A DNA stretch of 64,000 nt from Gongronella butleri (Eukaryota; Mucoromycota; Mucoromycetes; Mucorales; Cunninghamellaceae). Location: NCBI GenBank assembly GCA_025201375.1, contig JAIWZP010000039.1, forward strand, positions 235,138-299,137. Direction: 5' to 3'. Positions within the stretch are counted from its first letter, which is position 1; each line of letters opens with the position of its first letter. Position numbers and translations under genes: made by a program. Of the stretch, positions 37,183 to 47,853 are shown piece by piece. Under the pieces are notes generated by a model. The model was not told where the DNA came from and made no database searches. It saw only the letters and a program-made list of their open reading frames with translations.

Positions 37183-38284
37183 AGAAATGAGCAAAAAGGA
37201 GAGACGGAGGGGGAAACAAAGACACAAAGAAAAAGAAATGCAAGAGGAAAGAGTGAAAAAAAAAGACGGAAAGAAAAGGAACAGTAAAAAAAAAAAAAAA
37301 AAAGAAAAGTAAAAAAAAAAAGAGCCGCACAAAATAGCTCTTGCGGAGCTGCGCACCGCATCCGCCTATTTTTTTGGAATTGAAACCCTTTGACATCATC
37401 TGTGCGACACAAAATGCCGTCCGAAAGAAGTATTATTGCTTCTCCGTCTCTCGCCGACAGCTCCATGTGAGTCTGTGCGGATTGAATTGGACCAGAACCT
37501 TCTACTTTTTTTTTTGATTTACTCCTTTTGCCAAAGAAACAAAATTGCTCAGGCACCAAACCTGAAACGAAAAATTGCTTGACGTTCGAGAGGACAGAAT
37601 GCGTGTCGTTGGGAGCAAAGCCCGCAAGACGCTATCATATACAAAAAGAGCATTTTTATTTTTTTTTATCGGCTGTAACAGCAAAATGTCGAATTGTGGG
37701 CTCCTTCTTGCCAACACATGCTTGACAACCCACATCATCCACTGTGATCCCGAGCAATCGCTTGATGTGTCTTACTGTAGCCGCATGTGCAGCACCACTT
37801 GAACCAGACAGAGAAAAACATCATTTTTGCGCGTTTTGCTTGCATTTTGCCGTCTTTTGTATGATACCTTTTCTACCGGGCCATGTCTTTGGAAGCGCAG
37901 GAGGGAACGCCATCCGTAGATGACGCCATCAACGCATCAAGCGCATTCTACTGTACTCCATTCGTTTTACATCTGTATGATGATATGATATTTGAAAAAA
38001 TCAGTCCACCAATGCCCTACTGTACGTACCGTATCCCCTATGATACAGTATCATAAAAATTAAAAACTGCACATAGGCACGATTCTCATTCGTTTTGGAA
38101 TTTTGCACACTCTGATACGTAATAAAGCGTTTGATCCGTCCATGCATGTTTCAATTGCAATGGACAGAAACCGACGCATGCTACTGTACTGTAGCTGCTA
38201 GGTACAGTATCATTTCAATGTCTGAAGAAGCATCGCAGATCGCACTACACTGCACCAAAAAATGACAAAAAAAGCGCACACGCT
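37183..38284. other. NTE1 5' flank and start of repeat island 2
   Basis: The first 300 bases are the NTE1 leader and promoter, with A runs near 37287-37320. From about 37.5 kb no gene is supported. From about 37900 TA-phased heptamers become frequent and the sequence begins to resemble that before the other R copies. Confidence 0.5.
38039..38055. repeat. TA-phased pentamer array (mixed units)
   Basis: TA occurs at 38039, 38044, 38049 and 38054 with spacers TGA, CAG and TCA. The mixing of two scar types in strict 5-bp phase is unlike ordinary microsatellite slippage. Confidence 0.75.
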
Positions 38285-39086
38285 TACCTTTTAAAAACCA
38301 AGTTCATGTTTTTCAGACTTTGCCGGCCTGCTGTGCTTCCAGAAATTTTTTACAGCCTGCTCGCTAATGAAAAATGCGTCACGCACAAACTACTGTACGG
38401 CCCAGTGTTCAAGAGATCAACACAAACCCTTCCGATTTTTTTGGACTCGAAAATGCTAAAAACTTCCTATCATACTGTATTTGTATTAAATTTTGCATTC
38501 ATCTTTCGTTCTGTCCATCTGCATGATCAAACACGCTCAAAAATAGCTGCATCGCATTCAACTCAAAATTTGCAACAAAAAAGCTTAAACTCCCAAAGCG
38601 CTACGACCACTTTTGAAAAATTCAGGGGTCAGCGGGTCACTCAGGGGTCACACATTTCAATCTCAGAAAATGACAAATTTGGGAAATTTCGAACTCCGAG
38701 TGATCAATGCATCCCAAACAGGTAACTCCGACCATTTGCTATTGGCTGACAAAGCGGCAAGTCGCCTCAAAGTAAGAAAAAAAGCTTAAAGAGTGACGCA
38801 TGAACGGCGATCGACTGAGAGAAATGCCTACTTTGGGCAAGATTTTTTTGCAAAAATTTTAGGTTTGACGCTTCCAAATTAAGGTGCGTAAATTGCATGG
38901 AATTTTTTTTCTTTCATATTTTTTTTTTGATATTTTTTTTGCACATTTTTGTGCGCTGAGTGGGCTGCAGCCTGGTGAAATGACCGATGATGCAAAAAGT
39001 TCAAAGCTTCAAAGTTCAAACGCAAGCTACTGTACCGGTATGATATGATATGATAGAACTGTAGCGTGCTGCAAGTCATCCTACTG
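38285..39086 (+). repeat. Dispersed repeat R, copy 2
   Basis: It matches copy 1 from its 'TTTTTCAGACTTTG' start to the 'CTGCAAG-GTCATCC' end. It is followed at once by the foldback element at 39089, and the R sequence resumes beyond it after 41714. Relative to copies 1 and 3 it carries an extra CTGTA at a TA at 38391. The 11-bp TCAGGGGTCAC tandem at about 38620-38652 is irregular here. Confidence 0.75.
39028..39055. repeat. TA-phased pentamer array
   Basis: TA occurs at 39028, 39033, 39039, 39044, 39049 and 39054. The spacers are CTG, a four-base CCGG, then TGA three times. Confidence 0.7.
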
Positions 39087-39208
39087 TACAGTGCCCTACC
39101 AAAAAAAAACTTCACCCCCTGGCTACTGTATTTTTTAGCAATGCTGAAGTCAAGTTAATCGCTTTAATCTCTTCTGTATTGATCAGAAATGACCCCAATA
39201 ATGACATA

Positions 39209-40838
39209 CCGTGGCTCTCAAAAGTGATCCAAATTTTGGAAATCTCACACAAATGTTATATGTTCTCATTCAATAATGATCGGATAAAAACAGTATTTAC
39301 ACTATTAGATAGCCCTATTTGAATTCTATAATGTGTTAAAATTTCAATTTGATATGTTCGATATTGATCGAGCTACAGCGCGTAATAAAATTGGAGTCAA
39401 TTGGATCACTTTTGCCGCCCACGTGCCTGAAATTGCTCCTGCCTGATCGGGGTTTTGGAGCAGGTTGTTTTTTCTTTTTTTTTTTTTTCTTTCTAGGCAC
39501 ACTTTCCTTGTCTTCTTTGTTGGAGTCACTTTCTACTCTTCATTACCGTCGAATCACTAGCTCATTACCGGCATTCCAGCAATGGGCAAAGTAACTACTG
39601 ATCAGAGAAACAGCATTCTCAAGCACGTTCAGGACGGGCTCTCTATCCGCCAAATTATGCGGAAGACTGGTGCTAGCTATGGTGCAGTCCAAAGACTACG
39701 CGTTTCCAAACCGTTGGTTGCAAAAGTGGGGACAATGGGACGTCCATCTCTTCTCAACGATCGCATGAAGAAGTATTGCGTGCGTGCCATCACCAAGTTT
39801 GGTCTGGAAAATGCGGTGGAAGTCAAGAACAAGCTACAGGAGGACCACGGTATTGTTGTCAGTACTCATACTGTTCGTAGAGCACTGCAGGAAGCAGGGC
39901 TAGTTGCCTTTGTGAAGCCAAAAAAACCTCTCATCAGTGAAGTCAACCGAATTCGACGCTTAAACTGGGCTCGCATGCATCAGCACTGGACCATCGAAGA
40001 CTGGAAACGTGTTATTTGGTCAGACGAAGTGAAAATCAACCGGTATGGCTCGGATGGAAAGAACTATGCCTGGAAGCGGCCCCAAGAAAACATTCAACCG
40101 CGTCATGTTCAACAAACCGTGAAGCATGGTGGTGGTAATGTAATGGTTTGGAGCTGCATCACCTGGGAGGGTGTTGGGTATATCACAAAGATAGACACTA
40201 CGATGGATAAGCACCTCTACTTGGACATCCTAAAGGAAGATTTGTGGGCGTCTATTCGTGAAAAGGAGTTCGATCCTGCGCGCGTCATATTTCAACAGGA
40301 TAATGACCCCAAGCATAAGTCACATTTAGTGCAAGACTGGTTGGCGGAACAGCCGTTTACAGTCATGGAGTGGCCCGCGCAGTCTCCTGATCTTAACCCA
40401 ATTGAAAACATGTGGGCCTTGCTCAAGCAAAAGCTTTTTCGATACGAGACTGTACCCAAAGGCATGAATGAACTTTGGGAGCGTGTAGTGCACGTCTGGT
40501 ACAACGACATTCCTAAAGAAATGGTTCGTAAGTACATTGAGTCCATGCCTGACAGGTGCAAAGCAGTTATTAAGGCGAACGGTCGTTGGACGAAATATTA
40601 AATAAAAAAATAAAAAAAAAGTAGCGACGCGTCAAAAGTGATCCAAATAACTCCGATTTTATTACGCGCTGTAGCTCAATCAATATTGAACATATCAAAT
40701 TGAAATTTTAACACATTATAGAATTCAAATAGGGCTATCTAATAGTATAAATAGCGTTTTTATCCGATCATTATTGAATGAGAACAAACAAAATTTGTGT
40801 GAGATTCCCAAAATTTGGATCACTTTTGAGAGCCACGG
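39209..40838 (+). mobile_element. Complete Tc1-like transposon (Tc1-A) with long TIRs
   Basis: The 1630-bp element begins CCGTGGCTCTC and ends with its complement, flanked by TA at 39207-39208 and 40839-40840. Terminal inverted repeats cover about 39209-39424 and 40633-40838. A 14-bp motif (CAAAAGTGATCCAA or near) occurs at the outer and inner end of each TIR, in opposite orientation, so four candidate transposase sites frame the element. The transposase frame is intact. It is inserted in the left arm of the foldback element. Confidence 0.92.
39582..40601 (+). CDS. Tc1/mariner transposase, intact (DD34E)
   Basis: An uninterrupted 339-residue frame. The N-terminal paired-like helix-turn-helix domains cover about residues 1-110 ('GLSIRQIMRKTGASYGAVQRL'). 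The catalytic core follows with D in 'VIWSDEVK', D in 'FQQDNDPKH' and E in 'SPDLNPIENMW'. I count 34 residues between the second D and E, the Tc1 spacing. The size is normal for Tc1-like transposases (about 340). It has no introns, frameshifts or stops, so the element could still be active or recently so. It would bind the TIRs and cut and paste at TA. Confidence 0.95.
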   Translation: MGKVTTDQRNSILKHVQDGLSIRQIMRKTGASYGAVQRLRVSKPLVAKVGTMGRPSLLNDRMKKYCVRAITKFGLENAVEVKNKLQEDHGIVVSTHTVRRALQEAGLVAFVKPKKPLISEVNRIRRLNWARMHQHWTIEDWKRVIWSDEVKINRYGSDGKNYAWKRPQENIQPRHVQQTVKHGGGNVMVWSCITWEGVGYITKIDTTMDKHLYLDILKEDLWASIREKEFDPARVIFQQDNDPKHKSHLVQDWLAEQPFTVMEWPAQSPDLNPIENMWALLKQKLFRYETVPKGMNELWERVVHVWYNDIPKEMVRKYIESMPDRCKAVIKANGRWTKY

Positions 40839-41766
40839 TAAAATTTTGTAGGAACAATGGTTTAAAAGTATAAAAACGAGTCTAGAATTATGAAGTAGCT
40901 ATATCAAGCGGATTTTGAAATAGACCAAAAAAGGGTACCTGACGCGTCACGCGACGCGACGCGTACTCACGCGTATACAATGGTCTGTGAAGATGAATTG
41001 ACATTATAAACACCATCTCAAAATTTTTCTGCAATGAATGTGATACAGTAGTATCCGATTGTATTCTGTAAACCAATTTCATGGTACATGAATCACATCA
41101 GAACTGTGACCGATATTGTAAATCCGCACTGTGACGCGTCTGGAATAGCGATTTTCATCTCTGGAACGTAATTTTAACCATTTTGTTGGATTGAAACCAC
41201 TGTGATTATTTAATTTGAAGAGCTAGAATAGCCTGTTATCGGTTGGTTGTGATTTTATTAAAAGCTTAGATCATGTTAGGGAAATCTCAGCTTATGACTC
41301 GTCTGACGCATCACAGTGCGGATTTACAAAATCGGTCACAGCTCATCTGATGTGATTCATGTACCATGAAATTGGTTTACAAAGTACAATCGGATACTAT
41401 CACATTCATTGCAGAAAAATTTGGAGATGGTGTTTATAATGTCAATTCATCCCCACAGACCATTGTATACGCGTGAGTACGCGTCGCGTCGCGTGACGCG
41501 TCAGGTACCCCTTTTTTAATCTATTTCAAAATCCGCTTGCTATAGCTACTTCATAATTTTAAAATCGTTTTTAGACCTTTAAACCATTGTTCCTACAAAG
41601 TTTTATGTCGTTGGAGTCATTTCTGATCAATACAGAAGAGATTAACGTGATTAACTTGACAGCCACTTTGCAAAAAATTGCCAGGGGGGTAGCTTTTTTT
41701 TGGTAGGGCACTGTACAGTGTTAGGTGCTTTGCTCCCTGTTTGTTTGTGACAAACTGCAATACGTA

Positions 41767-41987
41767 CAGTAGAATGCCGCTATATCGGCAGCCTCTACAG
41801 TACTGTACTGTACTGTACAATATATCGGTTTTGACCTTAGAACGGCGCAATTTCAGATTTCATTTGATGACTTCAAGCGCTATGATAGACACTGTTTCGT
41901 ATATCGGCATTTGGCTGGTGAACCCTACAACGGCAGGCAAAATAAATTTTTGATTTTGAAAATGCCGATATAGAGGCATTCTACCCG
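41767..41987. mobile_element. Small TA-flanked MITE with 23-bp TIRs
   Basis: The left end, CAGTAGAATGCC-CTATATCGGCA, is matched by its near-complement at 41961-41985. TA flanks both ends (41765-41766 and 41988-41989). At about 221 bp it has no coding capacity. The terminus looks like those of pogo/Tigger-type elements, which is an inference. It carries a perfect five-unit TA-phased array inside (41796-41822). Confidence 0.7.
41796..41822. repeat. TA-phased pentamer array inside the MITE
   Basis: TA at 41796, 41801, 41806, 41811, 41816 and 41821, perfectly 5 bp apart, with spacers CAG, CTG, CTG, CTG and CAA. Confidence 0.8.
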
Positions 41988-42279
41988 TAAAAAAATTAAA
42001 AATTGGGCGTCGATATGATAGGGGGTCGACTACTACTAAATACTGTAAATCATATGATACTGTTACTGTAGACTGTTACAGTTCTATCGAGCAAATCGCT
42101 ATTCAAGCAAGAAAAAATTATGTATGATTTATCATATCGAGAAAAACTGTTTTCTTCTCTGTCAGTTTTGACTAGATCATCGCGGCGAAATTTGTTTTAC
42201 TGTACGTATTCGGCGGAGATGATTTACCGGTAGCAGCTGCATTCATATCAACAACAGACGTTAAAAGAAGCACCGTGGG

Positions 42280-42296
42280 TACAGTACTGTACAGTA
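42280..42296. repeat. TA-phased pentamer array
   Basis: TA at 42280, 42285, 42290 and 42295, with spacers CAG, CTG and CAG. Confidence 0.75.
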
Positions 42297-42499
42297 CTTG
42301 CTTTTTTTCCAGTTGTCGAGAAAAGTGGGTCTACGTAAAAATTACAGTAATTCAATGTTTGACCGACTTTTGCAAGCGTGCAAAAAAGTTTGTCCATCAT
42401 CATCAGGCGAGCAAACAATCCGAAAACGACACCGAGCCTCCGAGCGTGTCTCTTTGCTTGATTCGATTGATGTCATCATTTTCACCGCGATCCACAAGA

Positions 42500-42521
42500 T
42501 ACAGTATGATACTGTATCATA
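42500..42521. repeat. TA-phased pentamer array (mixed units)
   Basis: TA at 42500, 42505, 42510, 42515 and 42520, with spacers CAG, TGA, CTG and TCA, alternating two scar classes in perfect phase. Confidence 0.8.
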
Positions 42522-42938
42522 TTTTGTGATGACCCTCCTGTGCCAAATTTGCGAAAATACAATAATGGTGCTTTGGATTCATCTGACAACGACTCCACTG
42601 ATGATCACTGTTCACTCTTCACTGATTTTTGATATTTTATTTGAACGCCATGTTGAAAAAGACGCGAGACGCGACAAAATGGCTCAGCGCAAGGAGCACT
42701 GGAGATTATCCAACCATATTATGTTCTAATGTTTAAGACTGGATTTTTAAAAATATGCATTTTTTTGGGGGGTCTCACTTCTGTAATATCGTGGACGAGT
42801 TCATTTTGCGACGACACGCGCGGGGCGCGTCAAAGGCGGCGTTTCAAATGTAATGCCTTGGGCCTGCTCGCTGCCCGTTCAGGTGTTTCGCTTTCTGTTT
42901 TTTTTTTTTCTTGCAGTTTTCCTTGTTTTCTTGCAGTC

Positions 42939-45639
42939 ATGCAGCGATCCAGCACGGCACGCGCCAGAAACGGCATTTATGGCGCACCTCCACCCGCGCC
43001 TCCTCGTGATGACTACAATGACTTCCCCGAGCTGCGAGGTAAATACATGTCATACGCATTTGAAAGACAAATTCTTCCCTGACTCTTCTTTGCATCAAGG
43101 TGTTATGACGGATATTCACAACGGCTGGGACTTTATGCTAAAGGACGACGTACGTTTTCGCGCAAATTGATGCCCTGAGGGCCGCATGGCGCTAAAACTA
43201 TGATGCTTTCTAGTCAGATCCCCATTGACCATCTCTTTTTCTCTCTCATCCGCTTAGTTCGACCCTGTCACGCTCGCGCTCGCCTTGATGGACGATAGCT
43301 CCGTGGGCAAGAGCCGCGATTACCACGAGTTCCAGCGCATTTTACACGACCTCGACGACGTCCTGCACGTCATTGTCCAAGGTAGGCGTCTAATGGCTGG
43401 TTGCGCGCATTGAATACGCATCTCATCCTTCCTTTTTTTTTTTCCCCTTGGCATTGCAGATTATTACAAGGGCTTCAACAATTCCATTGGTACATTCGGC
43501 GGCGTGCTGCAGAACATCAATGGTAAGCAAGAAAACAGCAAAAAAGGAGTATTGGGAGCGGTAATTGGAGAGAGGAAAAATGGGGCATTGATGGTAAAAT
43601 GAGGCATCTCAAACCTTTCATCATTTAGACTCGCGAGATCGCGTCAAACAGATGAAAACCAGCTTGAAGCAATGCAAGAACGAGCTCCTTGAGAATCGCA
43701 CGGATCTGTGGAACATGTGGTCCAAGACGCAGCAGCACAAGGAGATGCTCAGTCTGCTGGAGTCGATGTAAGATCATATATATCGACGCGACAAGGTGCG
43801 ACACGATATGGCCATTGATCACGGCTCTCGCTTTTCTTTTTTTTTTTTTTTTTTTGTAGAGACGAGATCAAAAACACCCCCGAGAAGCTTGTGACGTTGA
43901 CGAGCGACAAGCACGTATTGACGGCTGCGAGATTGCTGATGACCACAATCAAAACCGTCGACAGCCCGGACATGAAGAAGATTGGGGCCTTGGACGACCT
44001 GCGCATCACGCTCTCGACGGAGAAAAACGTACGAAAATAGCTGCAGACGCCAGCAATGCATGCGCAAAATCTCAAAATCTCAATTTTTTTCTCTTTTCAT
44101 GCAGAGTCTCTATGATTTGTTGCTGGAAGAGTTGCACAATCATCTGTACCTCAAGAGCCCCTACTGTGAGAACCTCTGGAGCGATTATGTCCCTGGTCAG
44201 CAAGACTGTAAGAATCCACGCAATGGATGAGATTGGCCCATACCAATCCTGCCTATTTTTTTTTTTTTTTTACGCGCTAGTGCCCGAATCCATTGTCAAG
44301 CCAAGGTCATTTGAGGAGGACAACGGCGCGCAAGCCAAGGACATGCTCTCCATGGAAGAAAATGAAGTGGTAAGGTGAAAAAAAGGCGCGACAATACTTA
44401 GTAATCTCATTTTTCGCCATTTTTCGCTTGTGATTCCAAGCTTGCTGAAGATGTGGACAAGAACCCAGAGACGGACTCATATTACTACATGGAGATCATC
44501 CTCGAGGCACTGGCGGTGCTGGGCCAGGTGCCCGAAGCTTTGCTGGTAAGCACCGATTTTCCCCTTTTGCCCGCTTTTGCTGCATGTCACTCATTTTTTC
44601 TCGCCATTTCTTGGTAGACTGTGCAAGAGCGCCTGCAATTGGAGATGCACTCGTTGTTTGAAAAGACGATCAAGCAAGTGGAAGCAAGGTAAGTGAATTT
44701 TTGGTAGGAATTGAGCGAAAATGGGTGTTTATTCGCTTTTTTTTGAACACGCAAGACACTCGATGCAAGGTGCCTACAAAGGCTCTGACCAGAGCAAGAC
44801 GGACGACGAGATCGACATTTATTGCTTGGACAAGGCCAACAGCGACGAGCGCAACGAAATCCTCAAGGACCTGCTTTGGACGTTGTATTCCAAGGTGGAA
44901 GCCGTGTTGCGCGGCTACCGCTTCATTGAGACGTGTGCTCATCGCACCAAGAAGGTGAGACGCGCCCAATTGAACAAAAAGTGCACGCGCTTATTCCCAT
45001 TTTTTTGTCTCTAATATAGCGCCTGGCCAAAAATGGCACGTAGACGACGCGTCGCGTCCTACTGGTCAATTACACGCTAGACTGACGCGTCTTTTCTCCC
45101 CCTTTAGGTGACGAGTACCAGTTTAAGATTTATCACTTTCACGAAATCTGGCGACCAGTGCAGACGGAGGTGAGTTTTGCTCGTTTTTTATTTTATTTTC
45201 TGCGTTCTGACTCTGATGGCTCGTATTGTAGATCCGCGCACTGTTGCAAGATTACCTGACGACCCAGGAGCGGCGTACGGCGCAGCAGTCGGCAATGGCA
45301 GCGTCCATGGATCCCAACCAGTCCAAAAAGCAGAATTTATTCCGTCTCACAGATGCTGACGGCAACAAACAGGTCGATTCGTCGTACCAGGCGATCCAGG
45401 ACATGCTCTACAACAACTATCGCAAGATGGTGCCAGAGCTGACCGCAGTCAATGAATTGGTTTCTGGCTCTGTCATGCATTCCAACATCATTGATAAATA
45501 TTCGACGAACATGCTTTTGCGCGGCAGCTACAAGCTCCTTGTCAAGCCCGACCCTTACAATGTCAGCGTCCTGCTCAAACCCACCATGGTCTTTTTGGAT
45601 CGCCTGCGCCAGGTGTTCCCCAACTAGTAATCAACAAAT

Positions 45640-45674
<35 letters not shown>

Positions 45675-47665
45675 AGGGCGCGTTTTGCTCACCAAAGACA
45701 ATCTCTTATCGATTTTTTTTTGTCTCATCCAGCGATGACCAGAACGAAGAAGGATTTGGCAACTTTTTGGACGATTTTGCCATCAATGTTTTCTTACCAC
45801 AGATTGAGGAGAAGGTGATGCAATTGATCCAGTCGGCGACGTCGGGCCTGGATGCCTTCCAAGATGCCCGCCAGTACAAGAATTACTCGAAATACCCCAT
45901 TGTCAAGGTAAGCGCGATAAAAAAAAAAGGCATTGAACTTGAAACGCGGGTTTGCTTACTCGCGGCATTTCTTCTCTTTTTTTTTTTTTTTTTGCTTTTG
46001 CAGAGCGCGGTGGCACTGATCTCTGTCGTGCAAAGCCTATGTCGCACGATGCACTCGATGCCCTTCCACACTGATGAATATATCCGCATGATCGAGGTGG
46101 TGCTGCTCAAGTACTACGAGAAATGCTACCAGCGCTTCTACGCCACTGTGTCGCGTGGCAATGCGTATAACAGCTCCGCGCGTGACCAGCATGGTGTCGA
46201 CACCAACATCAGCTCCAGCGGTGACTGGGCCCAGGATGAGAGTCTCGTCGGATTGCTTGCGCAAAACCCCTTTTTCAATGACGACACGGTAAAAAAATTA
46301 TATAACAATAATAATGATGGCATACTCACGCGCTTTTTTTTTCTCACGGGGATTTTCAGAAAGCAGACGATGAGTTTGTGCGAGCTTTAAATCAAGCGGT
46401 AAGCTTTATTGCCATGCAAAAACATCAAAGGCAAGAAAAGAGTGCAATTTGCTGATTTTTTTGTGTTGCGCTCCCAGGAAATCACCATGGAATTCAAACT
46501 CAAGAATGAGACGCATGCCGACCGCCAGATGGAGGCGGATGAGCTTATCTTTGATCAAAACAAGCTGATTTTCCTTGGTCGACTATATCACAGCTTGGTA
46601 GGCGAGCCTTTTCGTTGACCAATTCTTTTTTTTCTGACGCGCTCTTTTCTTTTTTTAGAAATGGTTCGTGCGTGAGATCTGGGAGCTTCGCACAGCGCAC
46701 AAGAGCACGTCCAGCGGCAGCCCTGAACCCGAGTCGTATGAGGCTGTCAATTCAAAGCGCTGGTCACGGTCTGAAAAGCGCTTGTCCATGACGGACCTCA
46801 GTGAAAATGCGACACTGCCCATGCGCGGCGAGTCTGCCAGGTAAACGCGCGTATAAATGTAACCTTGACGCCGGCTCATTGACATGTTTATACTATTTGT
46901 AGACGCTTCGACACGCTGTTAACGACGTACCAGCAATTAGCCGAGACCTGCCTCTTCACCCTGCGCCTGGAGATTCGCTGCCATACGCTGTACTATCTGC
47001 AAATGGTCATCCGCGAGGTAAATTAGGACAAGGAAAACGAAAAGACGCGTCAATTGACGCGTTTTGCTGGTTTTTTTTCCTTTCAGGGCAATTATCATCT
47101 TGAAGACGAGTCGTACGAACCGGATCCTTTTGTTATCACGCTGAATGCCGACCTGATGGACATTGATGACTCGATCAACGCGTCGTTGCCGCGCAAGGAC
47201 AATGTGTAAGCAACGCGACATGAATTTGCGCCGTGCCTAATAGCCGATTGACGCGTCTTTCTCGTTTTTTCATGTAGCTTCTGCTTTGACGGTCTGCCCG
47301 CTCTGATGGTGCACATTTTGATCACGGAAGCCAGCTTCATCAAACGCATGAACCGACACGGCGCGCAAAAGATGATTCGCAACATTTTGGCGCTACAGCA
47401 AAACTTGACAAATTTTGTGCCGCCGAGCCAGAGCGCCGTCATGGAGCGTGCGCGCCGCTACTACCAGTTGTTCAACTATGGCACGGAGAATCTGATCAAG
47501 AGCATCCGCGACAATGGCCCCGCTTTCACGTTTGACGAGTACCATGTGATCCTTGCACTCATCAACAATGCCAATGACGAGGAGGGCAACCCAGACGAGG
47601 CCGCCGCGTCCTCTAGTGACTGGTTCATGAAGCTCGACGAAGTCATGGCCGAATACGAAAACTAG
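42939..47665 (+). CDS. SEC8: SEC8, exocyst subunit (EXOC4 homologue)
   Basis: About 22 short exons join in frame from the ATG at 42939 to a TAG at 47663-47665. The N-terminal third carries the Sec8 coiled-coil region: 'CKNELLENRTDLWNMWSKTQQHKEMLSLLESIDEIKNTPEKL' is the conserved block in which human EXOC4 has its 'LWLEGIEHKHVLNLLDEI'. Next comes 'DLLLEELHNHLYLKS'. The C-terminal part has the family pattern 'LRLEIRCHTLYYL', 'MIRNILALQQNLTNF' and 'ARRYYQLFNYG'. SEC8 acts in the octameric exocyst that tethers secretory vesicles at growth sites. One intron (45036-45107) has a GC donor. Some internal exon edges are my reading of splice sites by eye. Confidence 0.92.
45036..45107 (+). other. GC-AG intron in SEC8
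   Basis: The boundary reads AATG|GCACGT and ends CCTTTAG|GT. Using the nearby GT at 45040 gives a premature stop; the GC donor keeps the frame (AKN then GDEYQFKIYHF). Confidence 0.65.
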
Positions 47666-47853
47666 TTTTAGAAATATGGCCTCCATTGGAGCGCTTTTTT
47701 TATAATTCTTTGATTTTTCAAATTTAATATGATGTGTTTGACGAAAAAAAAAAGGGGAAAAGCAACACAAGGCGTGCACGGAAAGAAGCAAGGGGGGGAT
47801 CAAGAGGGCGCCATGGCAGGGAATAAAGGAAAATAAAGGGAAAACGCGCTTTT

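Larger units (their letters stand above)
39089..41713. mobile_element. Long-TIR foldback element, split by a Tc1-like insertion
   Basis: The ends read TA|CAGTGCCCTACC and GGTAGGGCACTG|TA, a Tc1/mariner-like terminus with TA duplication. The left arm is 39089-39208 plus 40841-41145; the right arm, about 41298-41713, is its reverse complement with scattered changes. A spacer of about 150 bases lies between the arms. Without the 1632-bp insertion (element plus duplicated TA) it is about 993 bp and has no coding capacity, so it is a non-autonomous foldback or MITE-like element. Repeat R copy 1 (about 3500-3525) shows the sequence without it, which confirms both ends. Confidence 0.85.
41988..42938. 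other. AT-rich flank of repeat island 2 and SEC8 upstream region
   Basis: No gene is supported. TA-phased arrays occur at 42280-42296 and 42500-42521. From about 42780 the composition changes to that of genic DNA, with a pyrimidine-rich leader and a possible acceptor (TTGCAG) two bases before the SEC8 ATG, so a non-coding first exon is possible. Confidence 0.5.

Noticed and set aside
37183..37356. N-terminal extension of NTE1 in the same open frame
   Set aside because: It encodes Phe/Leu runs from a CT/T-rich leader; the ATG at 37182 begins the family-like N-terminus with its own membrane segments.
42939..47665. First reading of the 42.9-47.7 kb gene as a cullin
   Set aside because: Its size and helical character suggested a cullin, but there is no cullin-homology or neddylation motif; the conserved blocks match SEC8/EXOC4 instead.
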